Under the pieces are notes generated by a model. It ran no database searches and was not told the origin of the DNA. It saw only the letters and a program-made list of their open reading frames with translations. From an uncultured Clostridia bacterium (lineage in GTDB: Bacteria > Bacillota > Clostridia > TANB77 > CAG-508), in assembly GCA_947623595.1 (NCBI GenBank), contig CANQHC010000020.1, forward strand, positions 1 to 39,208: DNA of 39,208 bases, read 5' to 3'. The translations under genes were made by a program, and so were the position numbers. This document shows positions 8,813 to 18,312 of the stretch, one piece after another (within the stretch, counting starts at the first letter, position 1; every line of letters begins with the position of its first letter).

Positions 8813-9274
8813 ATGGAAAAAGTAAGAGGTTTTGAAATAGCAAAAGGCTTTGAAAATAGTGGCATCAATATGCCAGTACGTAAGACAAAATATTCTGCAG
8901 GGTATGACGTAGAAGCAGCAGAAGACTGTATAATTCCAGCATTTACATTAGGTCAAGCGCCAACATTAGTAAAAACAGGGCTAAAAGCTTATATGCCAAA
9001 AGACGAATATTTAATGCTATGTAATAGAAGTTCTAATCCTAAAAAGAAAGGGTTAGTTTTAGCTAATAGTATAGGTATTGTAGATGCAGATTATTATAAT
9101 AATAGTGATAATGATGGGCATTTTATGTTTGCGTTTTTTAATATAAAATCAGAACCAGTAGAAATTAAAAAAGGTGAATGTATAGGACAAGCTATTTTCC
9201 AAAAATATTTTACTATAGATGAAGACGTAGCAGAAGGGGAAAGAAATGGCGGTTTTGGGTCTACAAATTTGTAA
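8813..9274 (+). CDS. dut: dUTP diphosphatase-like protein (trimeric dUTPase/dCTP deaminase fold)
   Basis: Likely hydrolyses dUTP to dUMP and pyrophosphate, keeping uracil out of DNA and feeding thymidylate synthesis. The 153 residues show the trimeric dUTPase motifs in order: SAGYDVEAAED, MLCNRSSNPKK, the catalytic-loop stretch ANSIGIVDADYYNN, GECIGQAIFQ, and a C-terminal glycine-rich motif ERNGGFGSTNL. The ATG at 8813 is preferred over 8801, whose ATG touches the AAAGGA site. The leader AAAGGAATGATAATAA is almost identical to that of rimO. CarD-family and dnaG genes follow in the same orientation. Confidence 0.85.
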   Translation: MEKVRGFEIAKGFENSGINMPVRKTKYSAGYDVEAAEDCIIPAFTLGQAPTLVKTGLKAYMPKDEYLMLCNRSSNPKKKGLVLANSIGIVDADYYNNSDNDGHFMFAFFNIKSEPVEIKKGECIGQAIFQKYFTIDEDVAEGERNGGFGSTNL

Positions 9275-9494
9275 TTAATATAGTAAAAATATAAAAAAAA
9301 ACAAAAAAAATTAAAAATCATAAAACGGTTGATATAAACGAAAAAGAAAGTAAAAGAATAAAAAAATAAATGGTAAAAGTTTTGACTTTTGCCATTTTTT
9401 GTTGTATAATAAGAATGTGGTTGAAGAAGAGCCTAAAAACCTTTCTTAACTAACTGTAATTACAAATTTACAAATTAGGGAGGAGGAACTTACA

Positions 9495-10058
9495 TTGTTT
9501 AATGTAGGAGATAAAATTGTATACCCAATGCACGGAGCAGGAACAATAGATAGCATAGAAGAGAAAAATATTTTAGGAGAGAACCAAGCATATTATGTTA
9601 TTAAAATGCCCGGAGAAGTTAAAGTAATGGTGCCAACAAATAAGGCTGAACAAATTGGGGTTAGAAACATAATAGGAAAAGAAGAAGCTGAAAAAGTTAT
9701 TTCTATTTTGGGCGAAGATGAAACTGAAATGGCTCAAAATTGGAATAAACGATATAGAGATAATATGGAAAAGATGAAAAGTGGAAGCATCTATGAAGTA
9801 GCAGACGTCGTAAGAAACTTAAGTTTTAAACAAAAAGAAAAAGGCTTATCAACAGGTGAAAAGAAAATGCTTTCTAATGCAAAACAAATTTTGGTAAGTG
9901 AACTTGTTTTAGCAGAACATGCATCACAAGATGAAGTTGAAGAATTAATTGAAAATAAAATTAATATATCATTTGATGAATATAAAACACCACATAATCA
10001 AATTGATTTGAATACAAATGTTGTAAACAAATTTATTCCATTTGAAGAAAATAATTAA
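9495..10058 (+). CDS. CarD/CdnL-family RNA polymerase-binding regulator
   Basis: CarD-family proteins bind the RNA polymerase beta subunit through an N-terminal Tudor-like domain and affect promoter opening, often at rRNA promoters. The start FNVGDKIVYPMHGAGTI is the family hallmark and resembles the polymerase-interaction domain of Mfd, also encoded here (near 21580). The rest is helical, with SLSFKQKEKGLS-like segments (here NLSFKQKEKGLS). The start is TTG at 9495, supported by GGGAGGAGG eight bases upstream. A strong AT-rich terminator follows. Length of 187 is slightly longer than the usual 160-170. Confidence 0.88.
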   Translation: MFNVGDKIVYPMHGAGTIDSIEEKNILGENQAYYVIKMPGEVKVMVPTNKAEQIGVRNIIGKEEAEKVISILGEDETEMAQNWNKRYRDNMEKMKSGSIYEVADVVRNLSFKQKEKGLSTGEKKMLSNAKQILVSELVLAEHASQDEVEELIENKINISFDEYKTPHNQIDLNTNVVNKFIPFEENN

Positions 10059-10086
10059 AATACATATAAAATTTTTAGTTTTATAT

Positions 10087-10133
10087 AAAGCAAAAAGTAT
10101 AGTAAAGTAGAAATTACTATATTTTTTGCTTTT
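10087..10133 (+). terminator. Terminator after the CarD-family gene
   Basis: Long inverted repeat: AAGCAAAAA-GTATAGTAA pairs with TTACTATA-TTTTTTGCTT around a short loop, ending in a T-rich run. It separates the CarD gene from dnaG. Confidence 0.75.
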
Positions 10134-10177
10134 CTTGATATTATTTGTAATGGTCAATAGAAGGATTTCTACACTTT

Positions 10178-12013
10178 ATGTCGAATAATATAAGTAGTAT
10201 AAAGAAAGGTAAGTATAAATTGGTACGTTATAGTGATGAATTAATTGAAGAAATTAGGTCAAGTAATGACATTGTTGATGTTATATCAAACTATGTAACT
10301 TTAAAAAGAAGTGGGAGAAATTTTTTTGGTTTATGTCCATTTCATAAAGAAAAATCCCCTTCTTTTGCTGTTTCACCAGATAAGCAAATATTTCATTGCT
10401 TTGGTTGTGGGGCAGGTGGAAATGTAATTCATTTCATAAGTAAAATAGAAGCTTTGAATTTTAAAGAAACATTGGAATTACTTGCTAATAGGGCTAATAT
10501 AGAATTGCCCACATTAGATAATTATGAAGATGATAAAACAGCAAGGCTAAAAGCAAAAGTATATGAAATTAATCAAATTGCAGCAGAGTTTTATCACCAA
10601 AATTTATACAAACCTACTTCCAAAATGGCTCAAGAATATATTAAAAAAAGAAGATTGGATAATCGTACATTAAAAGCATTTTTAATAGGTTATGCAGGAA
10701 ACTTTGATGAATTATATCAGGTATTAAAGCAAAAAGGCTATACTGAAGAAGAAATGCTAGCTTCAAGCCTAATTAAAAAAACGCAAGAAGGGAAAATGAT
10801 GGACAGCTTTAGAAAAAGGCTAATGTTTCCAATTCAAGATGTAAGAGAAAAGGTAATTGCATTTGGTGGTAGAGTATTAGATGATAGTAAACCTAAATAT
10901 ATCAATTCACCTGAAAATATTGTTTATAGCAAAGGAAGAAACTTATTTGGTTTAAATGTAGCCAAAAAATATGATACTAAAAAAATTATTATTGTAGAAG
11001 GCTATATGGATGCTATATCACTATATCAAAGAGGAATTACCAATGTAGTAGCTTCTTTAGGAACTGCCATGACAGAAGCTCAAGGAAGGTTATTAAGAAG
11101 GCATAGTCAGCAAGTTATTCTAGGGTATGATGCCGATGGCGCAGGACAAGCTGCTATTTTAAGAGGAATGGAAATATTGCAAAATCTAGGGTGTGACATT
11201 CGTGTTTTACAAATAGAAGGAGCAAAAGATCCTGATGAATATGTTGTAAAATACGGGCCAGAGAGGTTTCAAAAATGTGTAGATAATGCTATTTCTTTAG
11301 TAGAATTTAAAGTAAAAGTACTAAAAAGAGAATTAAATATAGAAAACACAAATGATAAAATCAAATTTTTAAATGAAATTGCTAAAATTCTAGCGAAAAT
11401 ATCTAATCAGATAGAAAGAGAAATATATGTTGATAAATTGGCAAAAGAATATAAAATTTCAAAAGAAGCCATACAGGCAGAGGTAAATAAGCTTATTTAT
11501 AAAGATACTACTGGAACTAAGAAGCTAGAAAAGAAAGTAACCACAATGAATGTTACGCAAGAAGAAAAGAAAACACAAATTTCACCCGCAATATTAAAAA
11601 GAGAAAACATGGTTATTTATTTATTAATAAATGAACATGAGAAATCTTATGAAAAATTAAAATCTGTAATAGGGTTAGAAGAATTCAAGAGTGATTTAAA
11701 CAAAGAAATTTTAAAAAAATTGTATGAAGAACTAGAAAAAGGAAATATTAATAATAATCACATATTAGACTGGTTTGAAGATGAAAAAATAGTCAGTCAT
11801 ATTACAGAAATTATGGCATATGATTTTGAAATTACAGATGTAAATAAAGCAGTAGAAGATTTAATTGCTATTTACGAAAAAGAAAAATTAGTAAATCAAA
11901 GAAATGAAATAATAAAAAAAATAGAAAATACGTCTGTTCTGACTTCGGAAGAAATGAAACAATTAGAAAATAAATTAAATGACATTATTCTTAAGTTAGC
12001 AAAAATCAAATAA
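10178..12013 (+). CDS. dnaG: DNA primase DnaG
   Basis: Synthesises RNA primers at the replication fork. The 611 residues show the N-terminal CHC2 zinc-binding domain (CPFHKEKSPS ... FHCFGCG, about 53-77), the TOPRIM catalytic domain (IIVEGYMDAI and LGYDADGAG, about 270-330) and a divergent C-terminal helical domain for DnaB binding. The ATG at 10178 is used; GAAGGA lies 11 bases upstream, a rather long gap. A TTG a few codons in is a less likely alternative. rpoD follows 18 bases downstream, the widespread dnaG-rpoD arrangement. Confidence 0.97.
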   Translation: MSNNISSIKKGKYKLVRYSDELIEEIRSSNDIVDVISNYVTLKRSGRNFFGLCPFHKEKSPSFAVSPDKQIFHCFGCGAGGNVIHFISKIEALNFKETLELLANRANIELPTLDNYEDDKTARLKAKVYEINQIAAEFYHQNLYKPTSKMAQEYIKKRRLDNRTLKAFLIGYAGNFDELYQVLKQKGYTEEEMLASSLIKKTQEGKMMDSFRKRLMFPIQDVREKVIAFGGRVLDDSKPKYINSPENIVYSKGRNLFGLNVAKKYDTKKIIIVEGYMDAISLYQRGITNVVASLGTAMTEAQGRLLRRHSQQVILGYDADGAGQAAILRGMEILQNLGCDIRVLQIEGAKDPDEYVVKYGPERFQKCVDNAISLVEFKVKVLKRELNIENTNDKIKFLNEIAKILAKISNQIEREIYVDKLAKEYKISKEAIQAEVNKLIYKDTTGTKKLEKKVTTMNVTQEEKKTQISPAILKRENMVIYLLINEHEKSYEKLKSVIGLEEFKSDLNKEILKKLYEELEKGNINNNHILDWFEDEKIVSHITEIMAYDFEITDVNKAVEDLIAIYEKEKLVNQRNEIIKKIENTSVLTSEEMKQLENKLNDIILKLAKIK

Positions 12014-12031
12014 AAATAGGAGGTTGCCTAA

Positions 12032-13342
12032 ATGAAAAACGCACATACAGAAAATCCACAAAAAGAAAATGAATCTAAAAAGAAAGAAACAAAAGTTGCA
12101 ATGTCAGAAGAAAAACAAAATAAAAAGATAAACAAGGATTCCGAAAAAGAAACCAAGACTAATATAAATAAGGATTCAACTCAGGAAATGAATGAGCAAA
12201 ATAAAGAAAGCGAAAAAAAGGATACAGCAAAAGCTCCTAAAACAAAAAAATTAGAGGAAATTAGTAAACAAAAAGTAGAAAACATTTTAAAAATGGCAAA
12301 AACAAATGGAAAAATCACATATGGTGAATTAGCACATGAATTAGAAGATACTAATCCAGAGCAAATTGATAAAGTGTTTGATGCTTTTGAAGAGTTAGGA
12401 GTAGATGTTTTAAAAGATGATGATGACATTGATGTAGAACCTGATTTAGAAGATTTACAAGATGTTGAAGATATAAAATTAGAAGAAATTGACTTAACTA
12501 ATATAGAAGGTGTCAATATAGATGACCCTGTAAGAATGTATCTAAGAGAAATTGGAAAAATATCTTTATTAAATTATGAACAAGAATTAGAATTAGCACA
12601 AAGAATTTTGCAAGGTGATGAAGAAGCAAAGCAAAAACTAACAGAATCTAACTTAAGGTTGGTAGTAAGTATTGCTAAAAAATATGTAGGAAGAGGAATG
12701 CTTTTCTTAGATTTAATACAAGAAGGAAATATGGGCTTAATTAAAGCCGTTGAAAAATTTGACTATACTAAGGGTTATAAATTTAGTACTTATGCAACTT
12801 GGTGGATTAGACAAGCTATCACAAGAGCAATTGCAGATCAAGCAAGAACTATACGTATACCAGTTCATATGGTTGAAACTATTAATAAATTAATAAGAAC
12901 TTCAAGACATTTATTGCAACAAAATGGACGTGAACCATCACCAGAAGAAATTGCTGCAGAAATGGAAATTCCAGTAGAAAAGGTAATGGAAATTCAAAAA
13001 ATAGCACAAGATCCAGTATCTTTAGAAACTCCAATAGGAGAAGAGGATGATAGTCATTTAGGAGATTTTATTCAAGATGAAGATAGCCCAGCTCCACAAG
13101 ATTCAGCAGCGTATACACTACTTAGAGAACAATTAGAAGAGGTAATGAGTACCTTAACAACAAGGGAAGCAAAAGTATTAAAATTAAGATTTGGCTTAGA
13201 AGATGGCAAGGCTAGAACCCTTGAAGAAGTTGGAAAAGAGTTCATGGTAACTCGTGAAAGAATTAGACAAATTGAAGCAAAAGCATTAAGAAAATTAAGA
13301 CATCCAAGTAGAAGTAAAAAATTAAGAGACTATATGAATTAG
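12032..13342 (+). CDS. rpoD: Primary sigma factor RpoD (sigma-A)
   Basis: Directs RNA polymerase to TTGACA/TATAAT promoters, many of which are visible in this window. A 436-residue protein with an unusually long, highly charged Lys/Glu/Asn-rich N-terminal extension (about 1-80). Then come region 1.1, region 1.2 ([12 protein letters not shown]), region 2 ([32 protein letters not shown]), region 3 ([14 protein letters not shown]) and region 4 with helix-turn-helix ([20 protein letters not shown]). GGAGGTTG precedes the ATG. It is the second gene of the dnaG-rpoD operon. Confidence 0.98.
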   Translation: MKNAHTENPQKENESKKKETKVAMSEEKQNKKINKDSEKETKTNINKDSTQEMNEQNKESEKKDTAKAPKTKKLEEISKQKVENILKMAKTNGKITYGELAHELEDTNPEQIDKVFDAFEELGVDVLKDDDDIDVEPDLEDLQDVEDIKLEEIDLTNIEGVNIDDPVRMYLREIGKISLLNYEQELELAQRILQGDEEAKQKLTESNLRLVVSIAKKYVGRGMLFLDLIQEGNMGLIKAVEKFDYTKGYKFSTYATWWIRQAITRAIADQARTIRIPVHMVETINKLIRTSRHLLQQNGREPSPEEIAAEMEIPVEKVMEIQKIAQDPVSLETPIGEEDDSHLGDFIQDEDSPAPQDSAAYTLLREQLEEVMSTLTTREAKVLKLRFGLEDGKARTLEEVGKEFMVTRERIRQIEAKALRKLRHPSRSKKLRDYMN

Positions 13343-13380
13343 TAAAAATACTGAAATATCGCAAAACTATTTACGAACAC

Positions 13381-13409
13381 TTGATTTTTTATAAAAAATA
13401 TGCTAAAAT
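13381..13409 (+). promoter_or_regulatory. Promoter of the gene at 13435
   Basis: TTGATT (13381-13386), 17 bases, TAAAAT (13404-13409). The predicted transcript starts about 13416, so the AGGAGGTGA-like site at 13437 sits near its 5' end. Confidence 0.5.
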
Positions 13410-13434
13410 AAAATAGTATGAAGAAAAAATCCTT

Positions 13435-13845
13435 ATGGAGGTGAAATTCTTAAAATTTAATTTTAAGAAGAAAGATATGAGTATAAAAAGTAAAGTAAGA
13501 GGAATTAAAGAGTTTTGTAAAGATTTTTGGAAAGCATTAGGTCCAGATTATCAAGAAGAAGAAATTATAGATAACCCAGAGCTTTTAGCATCTGAAGATA
13601 GGTTAAATGGAATAGAAGCGAAATATTTTGGTAATGCAACAAGTAATAAAGCAGGAAAAGGTGGAAAAAATAACCTATCAATTGAAAGAGGAAAATTAGA
13701 AACAAGCAATTTTAAAGGCGGAAAGTATGCAAGAATGAATGTAGCAAAAGCAGAAGTTAATAATTCTAAAGCTATTGCAGAAGCAGAAAGAAAAAATGCT
13801 GAAATGAAATCGCATGAATCTAAGGAATCTGTTAAAGAGTTATAA
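13435..13845 (+). CDS. Unknown charged small protein
   Basis: I do not recognise this family. The frame has up to 136 residues: a lysine-rich start, FCKDFWKALGPDYQEEEI, a glycine/asparagine-rich middle, and a helical Lys/Glu/Ala tail that may form a coiled coil. The start is unclear. The ATG at 13435 overlaps a near-perfect ribosome binding site (GGAGGTGA, 13437-13444), and no in-frame ATG, GTG or TTG lies at normal distance after it. The next in-frame ATG (13477) is 32 bases downstream. The ATG at 13435 is given as the longest option. It is transcribed alone between rpoD and tRNA-Met. Confidence 0.7.
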   Translation: MEVKFLKFNFKKKDMSIKSKVRGIKEFCKDFWKALGPDYQEEEIIDNPELLASEDRLNGIEAKYFGNATSNKAGKGGKNNLSIERGKLETSNFKGGKYARMNVAKAEVNNSKAIAEAERKNAEMKSHESKESVKEL

Positions 13846-13893
13846 AATTGCATTTTAATAATATATAAATCTTATAATTTTAATAAAGTTTAT

Positions 13894-13932
13894 AAAAGAA
13901 AAAAGTTTTAACTAAATTAGCTTTTTTCTTTT
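13894..13932 (+). terminator. A/T-rich terminator after the gene at 13435
   Basis: Perfect 12-bp inverted repeat AAAAGAAAAAAG (13894-13905) / CTTTTTTCTTTT (13921-13932) with a 15-base loop. The stem is weak because it is almost all A/T. Confidence 0.6.
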
Positions 13933-13939
13933 ATGGCTC

Positions 13940-13968
13940 TTGACAAACAAAAAAACACGTACTATAAT
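13940..13968 (+). promoter_or_regulatory. Consensus promoter of tRNA-Met
   Basis: TTGACA (13940-13945), 17 bases, TATAAT (13963-13968); 20 bases before the tRNA. Full consensus, as expected for a stable RNA gene. Confidence 0.88.
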
Positions 13969-13988
13969 ATAAAACGTCTTAAATATAT

Positions 13989-14065
13989 GGCGACGTAGCT
14001 CAGCTGGCTAGAGCGAGCGGTTCATACCCGCTAGGTCATGTGTTCGATCCACATCGTCGCTACCA
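13989..14065 (+). tRNA. tRNA-Met (CAT), elongator type
   Basis: Cloverleaf: acceptor GGCGACG / CGTCGCT with a G-T first pair, D arm GCTCAGCTGGCTAGAGC, anticodon arm AGCGG-TTCATAC-CCGCT with anticodon CAT, T arm ATGTG-TTCGATC-CACAT, and an encoded CCA end. The paired first base and absence of three G-C pairs in the anticodon stem argue against the initiator. It closely resembles Bacillus-type elongator tRNA-Met, which makes the lysidine-modified tRNA-Ile less likely. Confidence 0.95.
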
Positions 14066-14103
14066 ATAATGTATCTGTTCGAACCAATAGAATAGAAAAG
14101 TAT

Positions 14104-14135
14104 AAATACCATTCTGAAAAGGGTGGTATTTTTTT
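14104..14135 (+). terminator. Terminator of tRNA-Met
   Basis: 12-bp stem (AAATACCATTCT with AGGGTGGTATTT, two G-T pairs), GAAA loop, then a run of T. Confidence 0.9.
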
Positions 14136-14146
14136 AGTTCTAAAGC

Positions 14147-14330
14147 TTATTTTGAATTTGGAGAATAAATTTTTTGTACTAGCATATATTCATTATTTCT
14201 AGAATATCTATCAGATGTAACTAATTTTCCATCATCAATATAGAGTTGATTAGTATAATGATAATTTGTACTATTCATATTTTGCTATGCTAAACTAGAT
14301 GGATTATTAAGTATAACTAGATTAATATTT
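14147..14330 (-). pseudogene. Decayed gene fragment of unknown family
   Basis: In the gene-free stretch 14066-14590 the minus strand carries a coding-like fragment. From ATG 14278 to stop 14147 it reads 43 codons (including NQLYIDDGKLVTSDRYSRN) without a ribosome binding site. The same frame continues upstream past an in-frame TAG at about 14288 with further protein-like sequence (NLVILNNPSSLA). It looks like the C-terminal remnant of a lost gene. I see nothing else in 14330-14590 besides AT-rich sequence leading to the ABC gene. Confidence 0.4.
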
Positions 14331-14590
14331 GTTATATATACGTAAATAAAGCAAAAATGTGTAAGACATATAGAAACTCTAATAAATTAAATAAATAGTT
14401 TGTGAATAAAGCGTCAAGTGAAAAGTCAAGTGCAGTTCTGTAAAGTAATTTGTGAACAAAATGTAAAATTTAATAGCTTAATATTGATTTTGCTCGACTA
14501 CAAAGATATAATAAATTATAAAATACCATTATTTTGTGCTATATTAAATTATAAATAAATGTAAAAAATGTTATTTGAAAGGAGTTTTAA

Positions 14591-17500
14591 ATGCTAGAGT
14601 TAAGAAACATAAAGAAAACCTATGTGACAGGAAATGAAAAAGTAGAAGCTTTAAAAGGAATAAATTTGCAATTTAGAGAATCAGAATTTGTTTCTATTTT
14701 AGGGCAAAGTGGCTGTGGAAAAACAACTCTACTAAACATTATTGGTGGATTAGATAGATACACAACAGGAGATCTTATAATCAATGGAAAATCTACTAAA
14801 AAGTTTAAAGACAGAGATTGGGATGCATACAGAAACTATAAAATCGGTTTTGTATTTCAAAGTTATAATTTAATAGGTCACCAAACTATATTGTCGAATG
14901 TAGAGCTTGCATTAACTATAGGTGGAATTTCTAAAAAAGAAAGAAAAAAAAGAGCAATTAAAGCTCTAGAAGAAGTTGGATTAAAAGACCAAATAAACAA
15001 AAAGCCAAATCAACTGTCAGGTGGTCAAATGCAGAGGGTTGCAATAGCAAGAGCCTTAGTTAATAATCCAGATATAATTTTAGCAGATGAACCAACTGGT
15101 GCATTAGATACAAAAACAAGCATTCAAGTAATGGAAATATTAAAAAAAATATCTAAAAATAAATTAATTATAATGGTAACACATAATCCAGATCTTGCTG
15201 AAAAATATTCAAGTAGAATTATAAAAATTTTAGATGGTGTTATTACAGAAGATTCTAATCCTATTTTATATAATGAAGTTCAAGAAAAAGAAGATAGTAC
15301 ATTAATAGGTCGAACATCCATGAAATTTTGGACAGCTCTTAGATTAAGTCTAAATAACTTGCTAACTAAAAAGGCGAGAACTATATTAGTAGCTTTTGCA
15401 GGTTCAATTGGTATTATAGGAATTGCCCTGGTTCAATCTGTATCAAATGGATTTCAAGGATATGTAGATAGTATTCAAGAAGATACTTTAACTTCTTATC
15501 CGCTCACAATAATGCAAGAAACCACCGACATAACTGGTGCACTACTTGCAATGACCACACAAGAAAGTGAGGGAGAAAATACAGGAATGGTTGAAGAAGA
15601 ACAGTATATTTCTACAATGCTATCAAGTTTAAGTGCAAATGACTTAAAAAGTTTTAAAGAATATTTAGAAGAAAATGAGGAAGAAGTAAACCAAAACGTA
15701 TCTTCAATAAAATATAGCTATAGTGTAGATCCATTAATCTATACTACAGATGCCACTGGAAAAATTGCTAAATTAAATCCTAGTAATTTATTTAGAACTT
15801 CTTATGCCTCTAGCATAATGACATCATTTACATCAATTTATTCTCAAATAATTGATGATAAAGAGGCTATTAATAATTCTTATGATATTTTGGCAGGCCA
15901 TTTGCCAGAAAAATATGATGAAATGGTAATAGTTTTATCAGAACCAAACACTATTTCAGATTTACTTGTATATTCATTAGGTTTAAGGGATACAAAAGAA
16001 TTAACAGATATTGTAACTAAAATTATGGATGGTGAAACTGTAGACATACATAATAAACCACTTACTTTATCTTATGATGATTTAATGAATGTAAAACTAA
16101 AATTAATAATGGGTGCAGATACATATAAATATAATAAAAAATATGATGTATATGAAGATATGACAGAAGATGAAAAGTTTTTAAAGGACTTATATGATAA
16201 AGCAATTGACTTAAAAATAGTAGGTATTATTAGTCCAAAAGAGGGCACAAATTCGATGATGTTAAATCCAGGTGTTTTATATACTGGGGATTTAATTGAT
16301 TATATAATAGATTATTCTTCAAAAACAGACATTGTAAAGAAACAACTTGCAGATACAGAAGTAGATGTCTTTTCAGGCTCAAAATTTGATGAAAAAAATA
16401 ACAAAATGGAATTGAATTTTGAAGATTTAGTTAGTATTGATAATAAAAAGCTTGAAAGTGCTTTTAATGTTAAGATAGATCAAAATGCTTTAAAAAAGCA
16501 AACACAAAATTATATGACAGAGATTACTAATTCAATAACAACAGATACAGCACCTGCTAAAAAAGCCTTTGCCAATAATCTAAATACTTTAGCAAATGGA
16601 ATGTTTAATAGCATTAAAGGCGAAGTAAAAATAAATGATATAGATAGTGTGGTTTCAAAATATTTGAATGGAAAAGAAGCATCAAATATTTTATCTTCAC
16701 TTGAAAAGAAATATGTAATTCCAAAGTCTACTTTTAAACAGGCTTATTCTGGTCTATTAAAAAGCTTGTTGCAAGTTTATATAACTACATATAGTAGCAT
16801 GTCACAATTTTTACCACCAAATGTAAATACAAATGACATACTTCCAGGAACTCAAAATAATGTTTTAACTAACAATGAAATATCTGTAGAAAATAGTAAT
16901 ACAGTAACCAAAAGTAGTGAGAATATAGAACAAAATAATAATATGGCAACACCCCCTAAAGAAGTAGTAGCCATTATTGACAAAAATATAGTATCTTCTG
17001 TACTTTCTGGTTTTACAAATAGTAGTGCAATACAACAAACAGAAAATACAATGGCAAAAGTAATGACAGAAACTGTTATGAAAAAGAACATTTTAACAAA
17101 GGTAGGAGAGTTAACCACTAACTTAACTAATGCTTTTTCATCAGCATTTAACGTTGATTCAGAAAAAATATCGAGTGCATTTAAACTAAAAATGACAGAA
17201 GATGAAATAACAAGAGTAGTATCTGCAATGATGACAAATACTCAAACAACAGCTAAAACCAATCTAATGTCTTTGGGATATCAAAACAAAGAAGAACCTA
17301 GCTATATATCTTTCTATTTTAACAGTTTTGATGGAAAAGAAAATTTTATAGACTTCATAGATTCATATAACGAAAAAATGGAATCTGAAGGAGAAGACGA
17401 TAAAGTAATAAATTATACTGATACAACAGGTATACTTATGAGTTCAGTTAAAACAATAGTAAATGCAGTTACATATGTTTTAATAGCTTTCATATCAATA

Positions 17501-17872
17501 TCACTAATTGTATCATCAATCATGATAGGAATTATTACATATATTTCAGTATATGAAAGAACAAAAGAAATTGGAATATTAAGAGCTATTGGAGCCTCAA
17601 AACACAATATATCTTCAATTTTTAATGCAGAAACATTCATAATAGGATTATTATCAGGCTTATTTGGAATTGGAATTTCATACTCATTAATACCAATTAT
17701 TAATGCGGTACTTCATTACTTTACTGGAAATATTCCTTTAAATGTAACACTTTATTTTGGAAATGCAATTACATTAGTAATATTAAGTGTAATACTTACT
17801 TTAATAGGAGGTTTGATACCAGCTAGAGCAGCATCAAAGAAAGATCCAGTTATAGCATTAAGAACAGAATAA
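14591..17872 (+). CDS. ABC transporter, fused ATPase and FtsX-like permease
   Basis: A 1093-residue single-chain ABC protein of the MacB/LolCDE-like type, which moves or extracts substrates at the membrane rather than classic import; substrate unknown. N-terminal ATPase (about 1-225): Walker A GQSGCGKTT, signature LSGGQMQRVAIARAL, Walker B IILADEPTGALD, H-loop VTHNPD. One membrane segment near 265-285, a very large extracytoplasmic domain (about 290-940), and three C-terminal membrane segments of the FtsX domain including YERTKEIGILRAIGAS and GGLIPARAASKKDPVIAL. GAAAGGAG precedes the ATG. It is transcribed alone, with a strong terminator. Firmicute relatives often export peptides or resist antimicrobial peptides, but no two-component system is adjacent. 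Confidence 0.9.
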   Translation: MLELRNIKKTYVTGNEKVEALKGINLQFRESEFVSILGQSGCGKTTLLNIIGGLDRYTTGDLIINGKSTKKFKDRDWDAYRNYKIGFVFQSYNLIGHQTILSNVELALTIGGISKKERKKRAIKALEEVGLKDQINKKPNQLSGGQMQRVAIARALVNNPDIILADEPTGALDTKTSIQVMEILKKISKNKLIIMVTHNPDLAEKYSSRIIKILDGVITEDSNPILYNEVQEKEDSTLIGRTSMKFWTALRLSLNNLLTKKARTILVAFAGSIGIIGIALVQSVSNGFQGYVDSIQEDTLTSYPLTIMQETTDITGALLAMTTQESEGENTGMVEEEQYISTMLSSLSANDLKSFKEYLEENEEEVNQNVSSIKYSYSVDPLIYTTDATGKIAKLNPSNLFRTSYASSIMTSFTSIYSQIIDDKEAINNSYDILAGHLPEKYDEMVIVLSEPNTISDLLVYSLGLRDTKELTDIVTKIMDGETVDIHNKPLTLSYDDLMNVKLKLIMGADTYKYNKKYDVYEDMTEDEKFLKDLYDKAIDLKIVGIISPKEGTNSMMLNPGVLYTGDLIDYIIDYSSKTDIVKKQLADTEVDVFSGSKFDEKNNKMELNFEDLVSIDNKKLESAFNVKIDQNALKKQTQNYMTEITNSITTDTAPAKKAFANNLNTLANGMFNSIKGEVKINDIDSVVSKYLNGKEASNILSSLEKKYVIPKSTFKQAYSGLLKSLLQVYITTYSSMSQFLPPNVNTNDILPGTQNNVLTNNEISVENSNTVTKSSENIEQNNNMATPPKEVVAIIDKNIVSSVLSGFTNSSAIQQTENTMAKVMTETVMKKNILTKVGELTTNLTNAFSSAFNVDSEKISSAFKLKMTEDEITRVVSAMMTNTQTTAKTNLMSLGYQNKEEPSYISFYFNSFDGKENFIDFIDSYNEKMESEGEDDKVINYTDTTGILMSSVKTIVNAVTYVLIAFISISLIVSSIMIGIITYISVYERTKEIGILRAIGASKHNISSIFNAETFIIGLLSGLFGIGISYSLIPIINAVLHYFTGNIPLNVTLYFGNAITLVILSVILTLIGGLIPARAASKKDPVIALRTE

Positions 17873-17879
17873 ATAAAAA

Positions 17880-17908
17880 ACTCTCTGATTTGGCAGAGAG
17901 TTTTTTTG
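17880..17908. terminator. Bidirectional terminator
   Basis: ACTCTCTG (17880-17887) / CAGAGAGT (17894-17901) with 6-base loop, A run before and T run after. It serves the ABC transporter gene and the convergent small gene. Confidence 0.92.
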
Positions 17909-17912
17909 GAAA

Positions 17913-18119
17913 TCAATCAGTTCTACGTTCGCTTCTACTGTTTCCACACATTTTCTCATATTCTTTACATTTTATTTTGTATTCTAATTGTTGAGTTAGA
18001 TAACGGTAGTACATATAAGCTTGTTCATATTGTGTAATAGGATTAAATTCTCCCATTATAGGGTCAAAGCCCATTTCATAATTCATATATGGAGGAAAAT
18101 TAGGTTCATTTTTTTCCAT
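17913..18119 (-). CDS. Unknown 68-residue Tyr/Met-rich protein
   Basis: Family not recognised. Start at 18119 is chosen because AAAGGTGAT ends seven bases upstream; the GTG at 18131 and ATG at 18128 fall inside that site. The protein is rich in Tyr, Met, Pro and Glu (PPYMNYEMGFDPIMGEF, then a helical YEQAYMYYRYLTQQLEY) and has one cysteine pair region (IKCKEYEKMCG). Small tyrosine-rich proteins beside sporulation genes (ylbJ and spoIIID lie upstream) are sometimes spore coat components; here that is only a guess from context. Confidence 0.75.
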   Translation of the reverse strand: MEKNEPNFPPYMNYEMGFDPIMGEFNPITQYEQAYMYYRYLTQQLEYKIKCKEYEKMCGNSRSERRTD

Positions 18120-18266
18120 TAAATTCATCACCTTTCAATTTATAAAAATATTATATAAAAATCTTATTCTTAAATAAAAAAAATATGATAAGCAAAAAAA
18201 TAAGAATAAAAAAAGAAAATTTGTACATTATAATAGTACCTCACAAAATACATTTATACCCCTATA

Positions 18267-18309
18267 TTAAGAAAGCTTTTAAGTCTTTATGACAAGGAAG
18301 CTTTCTTAA
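18267..18309. repeat. Perfect 12-bp inverted repeat between ylbJ and the small gene
   Basis: TTAAGAAAGCTT (18267-18278) and AAGCTTTCTTAA (18298-18309) enclose a 19-base loop, just past the ylbJ stop. The T run is on the plus-strand side, where no gene ends, so it is not an ordinary minus-strand terminator. It may be an RNA structure that limits read-through from ylbJ. Confidence 0.5.
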
Positions 18310-18312
18310 TTT

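Noticed and set aside
13989..14065. Initiator tRNA-Met or tRNA-Ile(CAU)
   Set aside because: The first acceptor position is paired and the anticodon stem lacks the three G-C pairs of initiators; overall similarity is to elongator tRNA-Met.
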